This document shows positions 54,053-64,000 of a stretch of 64,000 nt of DNA, piece by piece. The notes beneath the pieces are model-generated. The model was not told where the DNA came from and ran no database searches. It saw nothing but the letters and a program-made list of their open reading frames with translations. Origin of the DNA: Candidatus Rhodoferax odensensis (lineage in GTDB: Bacteria; Pseudomonadota; Gammaproteobacteria; Burkholderiales; Burkholderiaceae_C). Position 1 is the stretch's first letter. Each line of letters starts with the position of its first letter. The stretch lies in contig JADKDJ010000003.1 of the NCBI GenBank assembly GCA_016718405.1, positions 502,734 through 566,733 on the forward strand. The letters are read 5' to 3'. Both the position numbers and the translations under genes were made by a program.

Positions 54053-54940
54053 CTATTGGGGTTGCAGCAGCTGGCGCAGGCTGCGGCCATCGTCGTAGCG
54101 CAGGTCGTCCACGCGCCAGCGCCCGTCCACGCGGCGCAGCACGGCTTGCACCACGCGCGCCTGCTTGGCCTCACCCAGATGGACCGGCACCTGCGCGCTG
54201 TTGCCATCGGTCACCGCGCGCCCAATGACAAAACGCGTGGGGTACTCCTGCGTGTCGGTAAAGGGGTCGCCATTGATCGCGGGCACCGTGTCGGCCGGTT
54301 GCGGCCGCGCAAAGTAGGCAGCAATGGCGCGCGCCAGCGCCGGGCTCAGGTGGGAGCGCTTGCGCGCCACGGAGGCCGGGTTAAAACCCATGTCATGGAC
54401 CAGGTGCACATGCAACAGGTCGCGCACGGCGGCCTCGGGCGAAGATTCGGCCGCGCGGCGCTGCAGGCGCCAGACTGTGCCATCGAGCCCCAGCAAGGCC
54501 TGGTCGGGTGAGAGCAGGTGGTAATCAAAAACGCCGCCATCGCAGGTGACGCGCAGGCTCAGCAGCGGCAGCACCCGCACGCCAAGCTGGCGCGCACTGC
54601 GCTCGGCGGGTGCCGCAAGGGTGCCCTGGAACAGTCCCTCGGCGGGCGTCAGGGTGTATTCGTACTGTGCGCCGTCGCAAGCCAGCGGGTGCGGTGCCTT
54701 GACCGTGGTGCCACCCAGGTGCACCACCTGCCCCGTCAGGGCAGCCGCTTTGGGCTTGGGCACACCCGCACTACCCAGCGAGGTGGGGTGAGGCGGGCCG
54801 ATGCGCCATTGCTCTGCGGGTTGGCCGGACTCGAAGGCCACGGCACCGTGCGCGGTGGCGACCAGCAGCATCAGGGCCAGCGCGCGCACGCGGCGCTGGC
54901 TGAGCAAAGTCCATGGACTGCGGTTTTTGTGGCTGGTCAT
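54053..54940 (-). CDS. secreted protein, DUF3828-like C-terminus
   Basis: 295 residues, signal peptide (ALALMLLVATAHGAVA). N-terminal half: HPLACDGAQYEYTLTPAEG and SLRVTCDGGVFDYHLLSP, a beta-rich domain with two cysteines. C-terminal half: DLLHVHLVHDMGF and YPTRFVIGRAVTDGNSAQVPVHLG, VDGRWRVDDLRYDDGRSLRQLL, which is like DUF3828/NTF2-type folds. First gene of the operon with 53700 and 52480. Confidence 0.7.
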   Translation of the reverse strand: MTSHKNRSPWTLLSQRRVRALALMLLVATAHGAVAFESGQPAEQWRIGPPHPTSLGSAGVPKPKAAALTGQVVHLGGTTVKAPHPLACDGAQYEYTLTPAEGLFQGTLAAPAERSARQLGVRVLPLLSLRVTCDGGVFDYHLLSPDQALLGLDGTVWRLQRRAAESSPEAAVRDLLHVHLVHDMGFNPASVARKRSHLSPALARAIAAYFARPQPADTVPAINGDPFTDTQEYPTRFVIGRAVTDGNSAQVPVHLGEAKQARVVQAVLRRVDGRWRVDDLRYDDGRSLRQLLQPQ

Positions 54941-55168
54941 GGTCCCTCCTTTGCCCGGCTACGTGCTCTGTTGGGTGCCGGGGTGGGGCATTATAGGCAG
55001 GGGGTGGGATGCCAGCGCAACGCTCACCGGGCTGCTTCGACCAGCCGCACTGCATGACCTGGTTTGGTCGGCGCTATAGTCCAACACGGTGGTTCAGTCA
55101 GGGGTGTTATGGAGGTTTATCAGCATGGCGGTGCGTCTGATAAGTGGCTTGACATTGGGGGTCGGCGT

Positions 55169-55723
55169 ATGCGCTGGGTAGTCGTCAGCGGCCTGCTTGC
55201 CTTGTCTTGCGCCTGCGCCTGGAGCGCGTCCTTTGATTGCACCAAGGCCACTCTCCCGATTGAGCGGCAGATTTGTTCCCACGCGGGCCTGTCCCTGCTT
55301 GACGAGGAGCTTGCCGAAACGTTTTCCATGCGCGTGCAGGAAGAAGGTGCCGTAGCACAGTCCGTTTCACAGTTGCGCGCGTCCCAGCGCGCCTGGGTTC
55401 GCAGTCGAAACACCTGCAAGAGCGCACAGTGTCTGGAACAAAGCTACGAGCGGCGCATTGCAGAACTGGCCTGCATGGACGGCCCCGCGCTGGCCTCCGC
55501 AATCGGTGTGTCCACCTGTGCCAGCGCCACACTGCGGCGCATGGACCACGAACCTGAGGCGCGTGACCCAGCCAGCAAGCAAACGTGGGAGGAATGGCGC
55601 ACCGCACGCGCCGACAAGTGCCTCAAGGAAGGCCAGGCCGCAGGGGGTGCACCCGGTTGGCAAGCGGCCTCGGCGCTGCTGTGCGAGGTCAAAGCCACCC
55701 AAGAGCGACTGGCGCGCCCGTGA
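55169..55723 (+). CDS. LprI-family (DUF1311) secreted protein
   Basis: 184 residues from ATG 55169, signal peptide (VVVSGLLALSCACAWSA). ASFDCTKATLPIERQICSHAGLSLLDEEL and the SQRAWVRSRNTCKSAQCLEQSYERRI segments are the DUF1311/LprI pattern with two disulfides. LprI of Mycobacterium inhibits lysozyme; the same role here is analogy. Confidence 0.85.
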   Translation: MRWVVVSGLLALSCACAWSASFDCTKATLPIERQICSHAGLSLLDEELAETFSMRVQEEGAVAQSVSQLRASQRAWVRSRNTCKSAQCLEQSYERRIAELACMDGPALASAIGVSTCASATLRRMDHEPEARDPASKQTWEEWRTARADKCLKEGQAAGGAPGWQAASALLCEVKATQERLARP

Positions 55724-55925
55724 CGGTGCCGCGCTGACTGTGCCCACTGCTGAGCCAGCTACCAATTTGCACCCTGTGCCGTGCACAACCGAGCAGGCCA
55801 TGGGTGGCGATACACACGCGATACAAAAGCCGCTTTGGGCCGCGCGCCTGACACAGTGGTGATACAAGGCGGGAACACAATTCTTTCATCGGCAGCACAA
55901 CCCCCCGCCCCAAGCCCCGGCGGGT
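55724..55925. other. intergenic sequence between LprI-like gene and the GC tract
   Basis: About 200 bp, no gene recognised. Confidence 0.5.
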
Positions 55926-56509
55926 CCGCGCCCCGGGGCCCGCGGGCGGGGCCGCCGGCCGGGGGGGCGCCCCCGGCCCCCCCGCCCCGGGGGGGGCGCG
56001 GGGGGGGGGGCGCGCGCGGGGGGGGAGGGGGGGCGGCGCCGGGCGGCGCGGGCGGGGGGGGGGGCGCAGGCAGCGCCCGGGCCCCCGGGGCGCGCCGGGG
56101 GCCCGGGGGGGCGGCGCGCCCCCCCCGGCGGCCCCCCGGCCGGCGGCGCGGGGCGGGGGGGGGGCGGGGCCCGGGCGACGGCGCCCGCCCGCCCCGCCGC
56201 CCCCGGGCCCGCGGGCAGGGGGGCGGGCGGGGCGCCGGCGGGGGGCCGCGCCGCGGGGGGGCCCCCGCGCGGGCGCGGGCCCCGCGCGCGGGGCCGCGGC
56301 GGCGGGGGGCGGGGGGCGCGGGCGCGGAAGGGGGGCCCCGAAGGGGGAGCCCCCCCCGGCGGCGGCCCGGCGCCGGAGGCGCGAGAGGGGGGCGGAGGGG
56401 GAGCGGGCGGGCCAGGGGGGGCAGCGGGGGCCGAGAAGAGCGCGCCCGGGCGGGCCGGAGGACCGCGACCGGCCGGGGGCCGGGGCCGGCGGGGGGGGGG
56501 CCCCGCGCC
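55926..56509. repeat. 584-nt tract with no T, almost only G and C
   Basis: Not one T occurs in 584 bases and A occurs about two dozen times, mostly near the right end. G-runs of up to eleven and C-runs of up to eight alternate. No gene is credible. A sequencing or assembly artefact is likely, but a real G-rich element cannot be excluded. Confidence 0.9.
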
Positions 56510-56534
56510 TGTTCCGGTCTGCCACCAGCGGACC

Positions 56535-57006
56535 ATGAAGATCTCCCCGCATTCGCAGGCTACTGCAGTTGCTCTTGCTCTGCATCGGGATCGGCGTCAG
56601 CCCCGCCCAGGCTCAAGAGCGGGCGCAGCAACACCTGATCGATCAAGCGGGTTCGCTGGTCTGGGACATGATCGAGGTCAAGACCGATTTCGGCCACCGG
56701 CGCTACAACCGTGACATGACGCCCGAAAAGGTGCAGCAATATGCCCACAAAGTGGCCCGCCAATTGGCGCGGTCACGCGACTCGCTGGCGCGCCTGCATT
56801 CAGACTTTCCTGCGGGCAATGCCTTTGCAGAAGATTTGGCGGCATTTTTGAAGCGTTGGCCGGACGAATCGGCCATATATGACTCCCTGTTCGCAACCGA
56901 TGCGAAGTACGCCGACAACCTGGGCGCGCAACTGTACGGGCTGGGCTCGCAGGCGCATGACACGCGCAGTAAGTGGAAGACGCCGTTTCCATTTTTTCGC
57001 CCTTGA
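56535..57006 (+). CDS. secreted protein of unknown function, frameshift near its start
   Basis: ATG AAG ATC TCC at 56535 is followed one frame away by RIRRLLQLLLLCIGIGVSPAQA, a perfect signal peptide, then ERAQQHLIDQAG, DFGHRRYNRDMTPEKVQQYA, LKRWPDESAIYDSLFATDAKYADNL (parts). The coding length is 472 nt (3n+1), so one extra base or two missing in the C-run at 56544-56549. No family recognised. Confidence 0.65.
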
Positions 57007-57029
57007 CCAAGCGCAAGCCGACCTCAACC

Positions 57030-57384
57030 ATGTGGACCCACACACTGTACAAAATCTCGCTCTGGGTTGGCCTTGTCTGCGCCTTGGCCATGCCGCTGGT
57101 GCCCTTCGTCTACCAGTGGCTCCACCCACCCCGTGGCACCAAAGCTGAAGCCGGGCGTTGGGGGTTTGTTGTCGTTCACCCTGGGCATTCTGAATTCGAT
57201 GGGCGACGGCATCATGGTCATGCTGTGGCTGGCCGGGCTTGCCGCGGTCGCCTTGCTGGCCTCGGTGACCGGGTTCTCCGCAGCCTGGATTGGGCACGAA
57301 TCGCTCGGCGCGAAGTGGCTGAGTTTGCTGCCGGTGGCGATTGCTGCAGGCATGTATGGCCTGTTGGTTGCGGTCGGTGCCTGA
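57030..57384 (+). CDS. small membrane protein, single-base frameshift
   Basis: First frame: MWTHTLYKISLWVGLVCALA, MPLVPFVYQWLHPP. After GGGGTTTG at about 57166 the frame changes and reads LLSFTLGILNSMGDG, IMVMLWLAGLAAVALLASVTG, LSLLPVAIAAGMYGLLVAVGA. Removing one T joins them to a protein of 117 residues with three or four membrane helices. Length 355 nt (3n+1) agrees. Function unknown. Confidence 0.65.
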
Positions 57385-57457
57385 GCCACTGGGTGACCTT
57401 GTGGCTTGTTTGCTGATCAATCGACAGGGTCTTCGCAAAGGTCCATAGGTTCTCATC

Positions 57458-57887
57458 ATGAAACTGCTTCCATTCCTACCTCGCAGTGCCACCTTGGCGC
57501 CGCTGGCGCTTGTAGTGGCGCTGGCGGGCTGCGCCTCGCTTTCCAGAGCCGCGCTGCAGCGTCGGCGAGCAGCGGCTGGTCAGTGATCTGCTCTACTTCG
57601 GAACGGAGATGCCCGGTGCAGTGGTTACGCCGGCGCAGTGGTCCGACTTCTTGGGCACAGTCGTGACCCCAAAGTTTCCCGAGGGTCTGTCGGTCTGGCC
57701 GGCTTCCGGGCAGTGGCGGTCCGCCACCGGCGCGATCACCAGCGAGGCCTCGCACGTTCTCAATCTGGTGCATCCCGAAACCGAAGCAGCAGATTCTGCA
57801 GTGCGGGCCATCGTCACCGCCTACAAGAGCCAGTTTCAGCAAGAAGCGGTTCTTCGAGTCAGGGGCAGCGCCTGTGTGTCCTTCTGA
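57458..57887 (+). CDS. DUF3574 lipoprotein, single-base frameshift
   Basis: ATG 57458 opens a lipoprotein signal (LAPLALVVALAGCASL). One frame on: PEPRCSVGEQRLVSDLLYFGTEMPG, then SDFLGTVVTPKFPEGLSVWPASGQW and ADSAVRAIVTAYKSQFQQEAVLRV (parts), the DUF3574 pattern. Removing one T from CTTTCC at about 57540 gives GCASLPEPRC in frame. Length 430 nt (3n+1) agrees. Confidence 0.75.
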
Positions 57888-57978
57888 GTCTGTGCGCCAT
57901 CGAGCCCTCTCCCCATCTTCAGCCACTGCGCGGTCTGCCCTGCTGTCTATCCATCCATCGTTAAATAAGGGAACTGTC

Positions 57979-58544
57979 ACGAAAATCCACACGTTTTTGG
58001 CTGCCTTCATCCTTGGCTGTTCGCTGGCGGTGGCCCCGCATCCGCGTCTCTGATTGGGAGCAAGGTCAGCAGCGTATTCCAGTCGTCCTTCTCTCTTTAC
58101 TCTGGCGACAACCTTTGGGATGGCGTAGCTGGCGCGATGGGCGACACGCCGCTGCCTGCCGTCATTGGCGCAGGCAACGAATATGCCGTGCCCTTGGGTA
58201 GAAACTTCTTTGCGGACCTGGGTGCCGATACGCTCGAACTCGTCATGACGTCCAGTGAAGTGCTCGATGGCCTCGGCGCCAAACTCAGCTACGACTTTTT
58301 CGGTTTGACCTCCAGCGCGGGCAACATTGTTGATGTTCAACTTCTGTTCTCCGACTTCCACGATGTCGCGTGGACATGGACCGCCGACAGCATCCATATC
58401 GAGATTCCGGACCAAAGCACACCGGGTACTTATCTGTCTTCAAAATTCCTGATCGTCACCGCCGTGCCCGAACCCGGAACGCTGGCGTTGCTGAGTCTGG
58501 GCCTGGCCTGCATCGGGTTTGGGCGTCGCGCGCGCGGCAAGTAG
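57979..58544 (+). CDS. PEP-CTERM sorting-signal protein, frameshift, ACG start
   Basis: KIHTFLAAFILGCSLAVAP opens a signal peptide after AAGGGA; the codon where the ATG should be is ACG. After CCCC at about 58035 the frame changes to ASASLIGSKVSSVFQSSFSL, ... FFADLGADTLELVMTSSEVL. One missing C restores the frame (566 nt = 3n+2). The end AVPEPGTLALLSLGLACIGFG-RRARGK is a PEP-CTERM anchor, recognised by an exosortase that must be encoded elsewhere. Confidence 0.82.
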
Positions 58545-58845
58545 GGCGCCAAGCCAGTCTTTCGCCAGCTTGCCGAGAGAGCGCGCAGGCGGGAGTTCCC
58601 ACGACCATGGACCCGACCACGGTAGAGGTTTCCGGCAGCCTTGGTCGGCGCTTGCAACGTGCTCGCGCGGTGCTATCCTTCCATGAGTCGGTTGCATTGC
58701 CAATCCCCTCGCCGATGGCGCTTACCCTGAAGAGACGGTGCGAATCGGGTCTGGCGGCATCTGATGAAGACCTGACTGCTCGCACAAGCGCGCGACGCAC
58801 TGTTGCCAAGTCTGATCGCGAGCCATCCGTCATGGAGGTTGCAAA
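58545..58845. other. intergenic region before the beta-helix gene
   Basis: About 300 bp with short frames that have no recognisable features. The GGAGG before the GTG start at 58846 is at its end. Confidence 0.45.
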
Positions 58846-60816
<1,971 letters not shown>

Positions 60817-61022
60817 TCGGGACCCGCGAGCCCGATCTGGGTCCCACGCGACCCACCGCGCAACAATTGATACAGAACTCCCGGCTCATGACATCGTCCT
60901 GATACGCGGGCAGCCGATCATTGCCTTACCGACCGGCGCGGCAACGACAGCAAGACTGATCGACCAACGGACCGGACCACGGAGCAGGTTTTCTTTCACT
61001 CTTTTGATTCAGGAGTTCCACC
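60817..61022 (+). promoter_or_regulatory. leader of repeat protein copy C
   Basis: Contains AACAATTGATACA at 60862-60874, the same 13-mer as in front of copies A and B, 149 nt before the ATG, and AGGAGT just before it. The rest of the leader differs from A and B. Confidence 0.5.
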
Positions 61023-61413
61023 ATGATTCGCCAATCCACACTGTCAGCCGCCCTCGTTCTGTTTGCAAGCCTTGGCGCCCATGCCGCTGATGATTCGCTG
61101 ACACAGAGTTTTGATCGCATGCTCAACCACACGCCAGCGGCCCGGTGCCGTGGCAGCGTCCGCCGGTCAGGTAGCCGATCCGCTGATTGCCGCCATGGTG
61201 GTGCCTCTGCGCGACGGCGTGGTCGCCCCCCGGCCTCAACACGATGCGGTGCTGGCGGGCTTTACCCGCATGTTGCAGCACACCCCGTCTACCCACACCC
61301 CGGCGGTGCCTGCCAGCACGGGCGTGGCCCCATTGCAACTGGCCGTGGTGGAGCCGCTGCGCAACTGGCAGAGCAACTCGTCGGCGGTGCACCTGGCTGA
61401 TGCTGCACGCTAG
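61023..61413 (+). CDS. small secreted repeat protein, copy C, single-base frameshift
   Basis: Signal peptide MIRQSTLSAALVLFASLGAHA, then SFDRMLNHTPA; one base on: PGAVAASAGQVADPLIAAMV, VPLRDG, GFTRMLQHTP, TPAVPASTG, LAVVEPLRNWQSNSSAVHLA. Removing one G at about 61139 gives one 129-residue protein with the same two-repeat plan as copy B. Length 391 nt (3n+1) agrees. Confidence 0.75.
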
Positions 61414-61495
61414 TTCGCGACGACGCGACGGGGTGCGGGCGAAGGGCCCCAGTGTGTCTTCTTACCAATCAAACTAACCAATAGGAAAGAGTGCT

Positions 61496-62133
61496 ATGAA
61501 TATCAAGAACTGCTTGGCGATGTCGGCGATCGCCGCTTTGTTGTTGTCTACCGTATCGACATCACACGCGACCGTACTGCCGTTTGGGCCGCAAAACGAT
61601 GTGACACGACTCAAGTCAGCGACTGGGGCTTTTCAACGTGCTCGGTTGTCAACGCTTCGACCAGCGATGAAAGCAGTCGACCGGTAGCAATGCTCTCGAG
61701 ATGCACTGGCGATTACCTGATGATGGCCATGCGTCGCGTCGGATCCACAACCTATGATGTACTGGCCGCTGCAAACTACGGTGATGTGCTCTTTGAGTCA
61801 GGAACGGGAGATGTCACGCACTTGGCAAATGGTAGCGAGTGGTTTTCAATGACAATTTCTCATGGGGTTTGCCAGCGCAGGCGATGTTGTCCAACGTGAC
61901 ACCGCCGACATCGCTGGTTGGGATGAACGTGATCGCCTGAGTTGGCACACCGCGACAACTTGTCCGCTGGTTATCGTTCGGGCGCAAACCTTGCGGTTGA
62001 CTCGGGGTGGGAAAAAGTGTGTTATTGGTTGCCGATGCCGTCAGTGCCGTTCCGGAGCCCGAATCAGCCGCCTTGGTCGGCCCTGGCATTGGCAGGCTTG
62101 GGATTGACTCGCCGCCGAATTGGGCGAGTTTGA
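61496..62133 (+). pseudogene. PEP-CTERM protein gene with several frameshifts
   Basis: Start MNIKNCLAMSAIAALLLSTV with a ribosome-binding site (AGGAAAG). Fragments in different frames then follow in order: VSDWGFSTCSVVNAST, GDVLFESGTGDVTHLANGSEW, DNFSWGFASAGDVVQRDTAD, DERDRLSWHT, DNLSAGYRSGANL, GWEKVCYW, AVPEPESAAL and ALALAGLGLTRRRIG. This order matches a common PEP-CTERM protein type. At least four frame changes; either a dead gene or poor sequence. Confidence 0.75.
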
Positions 62134-62230
62134 CCAGCGCGCGGGCGTGGACCCGGTGCAACTGGCCATGGCATGGCCGCTGCGCAATTGGCAAGGCATC
62201 TTCTCCGCGGCGCACCTGGCTGCTGCGTGA
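62126..62230 (+). pseudogene. fragment of a small secreted repeat protein, copy D
   Basis: In one frame EFDQRAGVDPVQLAMAWPLR and NWQGIFSAAHLAAA then stop. It is the last part of the repeat (DP--AM--PLR-W----SA-HLA) without signal peptide or HTP segment, overlapping the end of the PEP-CTERM remnant. Confidence 0.6.
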
Positions 62231-62360
62231 CGCTGATTCCCGGCTATGAAAGCGGGGCAGACTTGCGACCCGAGGCGTTGAGAATTTGCGACAGCCAGCG
62301 TGACCGGGACCAGGCGGCGGCTCGCTATGATCGCCATGATCTGGGCACCAGCCACGCGCC

Positions 62361-64000
62361 ATGGAACTTTTTGCACTCGATGAAGATGTCACCCGTCTAG
62401 CGTCCGAAACGCTGGCGGCGTAAGCGGCCCCGCTCGGCTGCCGACGTTGGTCAGCTCGCCTGGCACCTGCGCCAGCGCGCGGGTGAGCGGTCCCTGGAAC
62501 TGGCCGATTGTTTGCGGGGCCGATGGGCTCTGCGCTGGCCAGCACTTCCTCCGATCTGGATCGGGGCCGACCGCATGCGCGGCTGGCGCTGCTGCGCTCG
62601 GAGCTGGCGCTGTTGCGTGGCCGGACTGACGGCGCGCAGACGCCTGCTGCGCGCCGCCATGGCTGCGTTCGACGCTTTGGGTGACGTGATTGGCCTGGGC
62701 GACGCGCACTGCTGCAGGCGTCCATCGGGGTCGATGCCAGCGATGGCGAGCAAGTCGAGCGCGCGCTACGCGGCGTTGGCGCAGTACCGACAGGGCGCTG
62801 ACCACCAGCGCGTGCAGGCGGTCTTGGCGCGCCAATTCGTCAACGCCTCGTTTCGTGATCCGACTGCCTGCCGCCCTGCGGTAAGGGCCAGGTGTTTGCC
62901 GCCGACGCAGCGTGCTCGCCCGGTGTGGCCACCTGGGTGCAAGCAGGCTTGGGCAAACGTTGCTGGCCTCACCAACGATCCTGGCGCTGCCGATAAAGAC
63001 GACCTGCCAGGCCTATCGCGAGGCGCTGGCCAGTGGGCGAAGTGCGCCAGGCCTGGTGGCGGCGACCAACGCGGCCGAGTCGTTTTGCCACGCTGGGGAC
63101 CGGGATGCAGCCAGCACGGTGAGCAGCGTCGCCCTGGATCTGGCGCGCGCGGCACTGGCTGGCCCGCCGGCATGGCTTTTGCCTGGTGCAAATGGGCGAC
63201 GTGCTGCGCCTGTTGGCGCGTTATGACGGAGTCGCGTACCACCGCTGCGCCTTGTTGATGTTTACGGCCATGATGTACCACGCAAAACCGGCTCGCGCAA
63301 TTACAGGCCACGAGGCCTGCAGCAACTGGCACAACTGGCTTGATGAGGGAACTCGTTGGGGCGCGCTGACCCTGTTTGAGCAACTCGAAGCACGCCTGGC
63401 CCCTGCGCCGCGAGCCCTGACTCCTGCTGATCAAAGTCTGGTGCGGCAAGGCCAATACACTGCGGCAACCCGGAGCGTCTTGGGGAAGAGGGCGACCGCG
63501 CGGGACGCTGACTCTGGAGCGAGCAGCGGTCACGCCGAGGGGAAGATGCAGGCGCTGTGCATTCTGGCGCAGACTCCATCAGCGGCAAACGCCGGTTGCC
63601 CGCAGCGGAATGGGCGTGTCAAGCGCCAGCCTGCACTACCTGCAACAGGCGCGTATGGAAGCGGCCACCATGGAGGGCTATCAGCTTCCCGCCTGAATTC
63701 CTGGATCAGCTCTGCCGTGGCCCCATGCCGACGATGGCAACTTTCGCGCCGCCTTTGAGCATGCCAAGCTGGCAACCCAGGCCCCGTAACCCAGACGCGC
63801 AACCCCGTGGCTCAAAACGCGCTGGCGCTGCAGATACGCCAGAGGTGGAGCAGGCACCGGCCGAGACACAGCATCACCAGCAGCCCAGTGCCACCCTTGC
63901 GCGAGACGACGGCCACGCTTAGAAGACACTAGGCACGATTGACGGAGATCACCGCCAGCCGGGAGATCAAGGCAGTCTTTGCGGCGTTGTACCGCCACGT
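62361..64000 (+). pseudogene. TPR-repeat regulator gene broken by many frameshifts (runs off window)
   Basis: Start MELFALDEDVTRLASETLAA. Pieces in all three forward frames then read as helical repeats: LAWHLRQR, GERSLELADCLRG, LALLRSELALLRGR, LLRAAMAAFDALGDVIGLGDAH, GVDASDGEQVERALRG, QVFAADAACSPGVATWVQ, AYREALASG, LVQMGDVLRLLARYD, ALTLFEQLEARLA, GHAEGKMQALCILAQ. This resembles the TPR half of TPR-GGDEF or similar regulators. The number of breaks suggests decay or poor sequence. Confidence 0.65.

Noticed and set aside
55781..56638. 285-codon Gly/Arg/Pro/Ala frame
   Set aside because: Made of the T-free GC tract, where stop codons cannot occur on this strand; no evidence of coding.

Overview
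The window is most likely from a betaproteobacterium of the order Burkholderiales, probably Comamonadaceae (Rhodoferax-like). The evidence is high G+C coding sequence, familiar housekeeping genes (slt, argB, slmA, sdaA, glmU, glmS), interspersed repeats I recognise from Comamonadaceae genomes, and PEP-CTERM proteins. No tRNA, rRNA, CRISPR array or intact insertion sequence was seen.

Layout. 1-4.6 kb: housekeeping (GST, SDR, soluble lytic transglycosylase, 5-formyl-THF cyclo-ligase, TfoX-like). 4.6-7.3 kb: a large lipoprotein with a possible polysaccharide-lyase fold. 7.8-15.1 kb: a type I secretion locus with a small DUF6447-type protein, a TnpB-like N-terminal-half protein, two paralogous ABC exporters, an HlyD-type adaptor and a TolC-type outer-membrane protein, followed by GT2 and WecA-like sugar transferases. 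17-31.7 kb: argB, a two-component system, slmA, sdaA, an MBL protein, glmU (frameshifted), a cytoplasmic kinase, an Lrp regulator, glmS, a MATE transporter and a radical SAM protein. 31.7-32.6 kb: a gene-poor stretch with two long perfect inverted repeats that have unrelated arms but the same loop. 32.6-46.6 kb: periplasmic and envelope proteins, a diguanylate cyclase, a DUF5916 protein and sensor kinases. 46.7-55.7 kb: accessory region with a PIN toxin-antitoxin pair and a decayed second antitoxin, two copies of a small secreted repeat protein, and an unknown three-gene operon. 55.9-56.5 kb: a 584-nt tract with no T at all. 56.5-64 kb: extracellular proteins (DUF3574 lipoprotein, two PEP-CTERM proteins, a beta-helix protein, more small repeat proteins) and a TPR protein; most carry single-base frameshifts.

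How the parts relate. The T1SS operon, the two sugar transferases, the PEP-CTERM and beta-helix proteins and the large lipoprotein all point to heavy investment in cell-surface and secreted material. The main candidates for undescribed biology are (i) a RuvC-less TnpB-like protein translationally coupled to a T1SS exporter, with a palindrome over its promoter; (ii) the pair of same-loop hairpins; (iii) a small secreted repeat-protein family sharing a leader and a promoter motif. The frameshifts in glmU and in the last 8 kb look like homopolymer sequencing errors, so pseudogene calls there should be treated with care.
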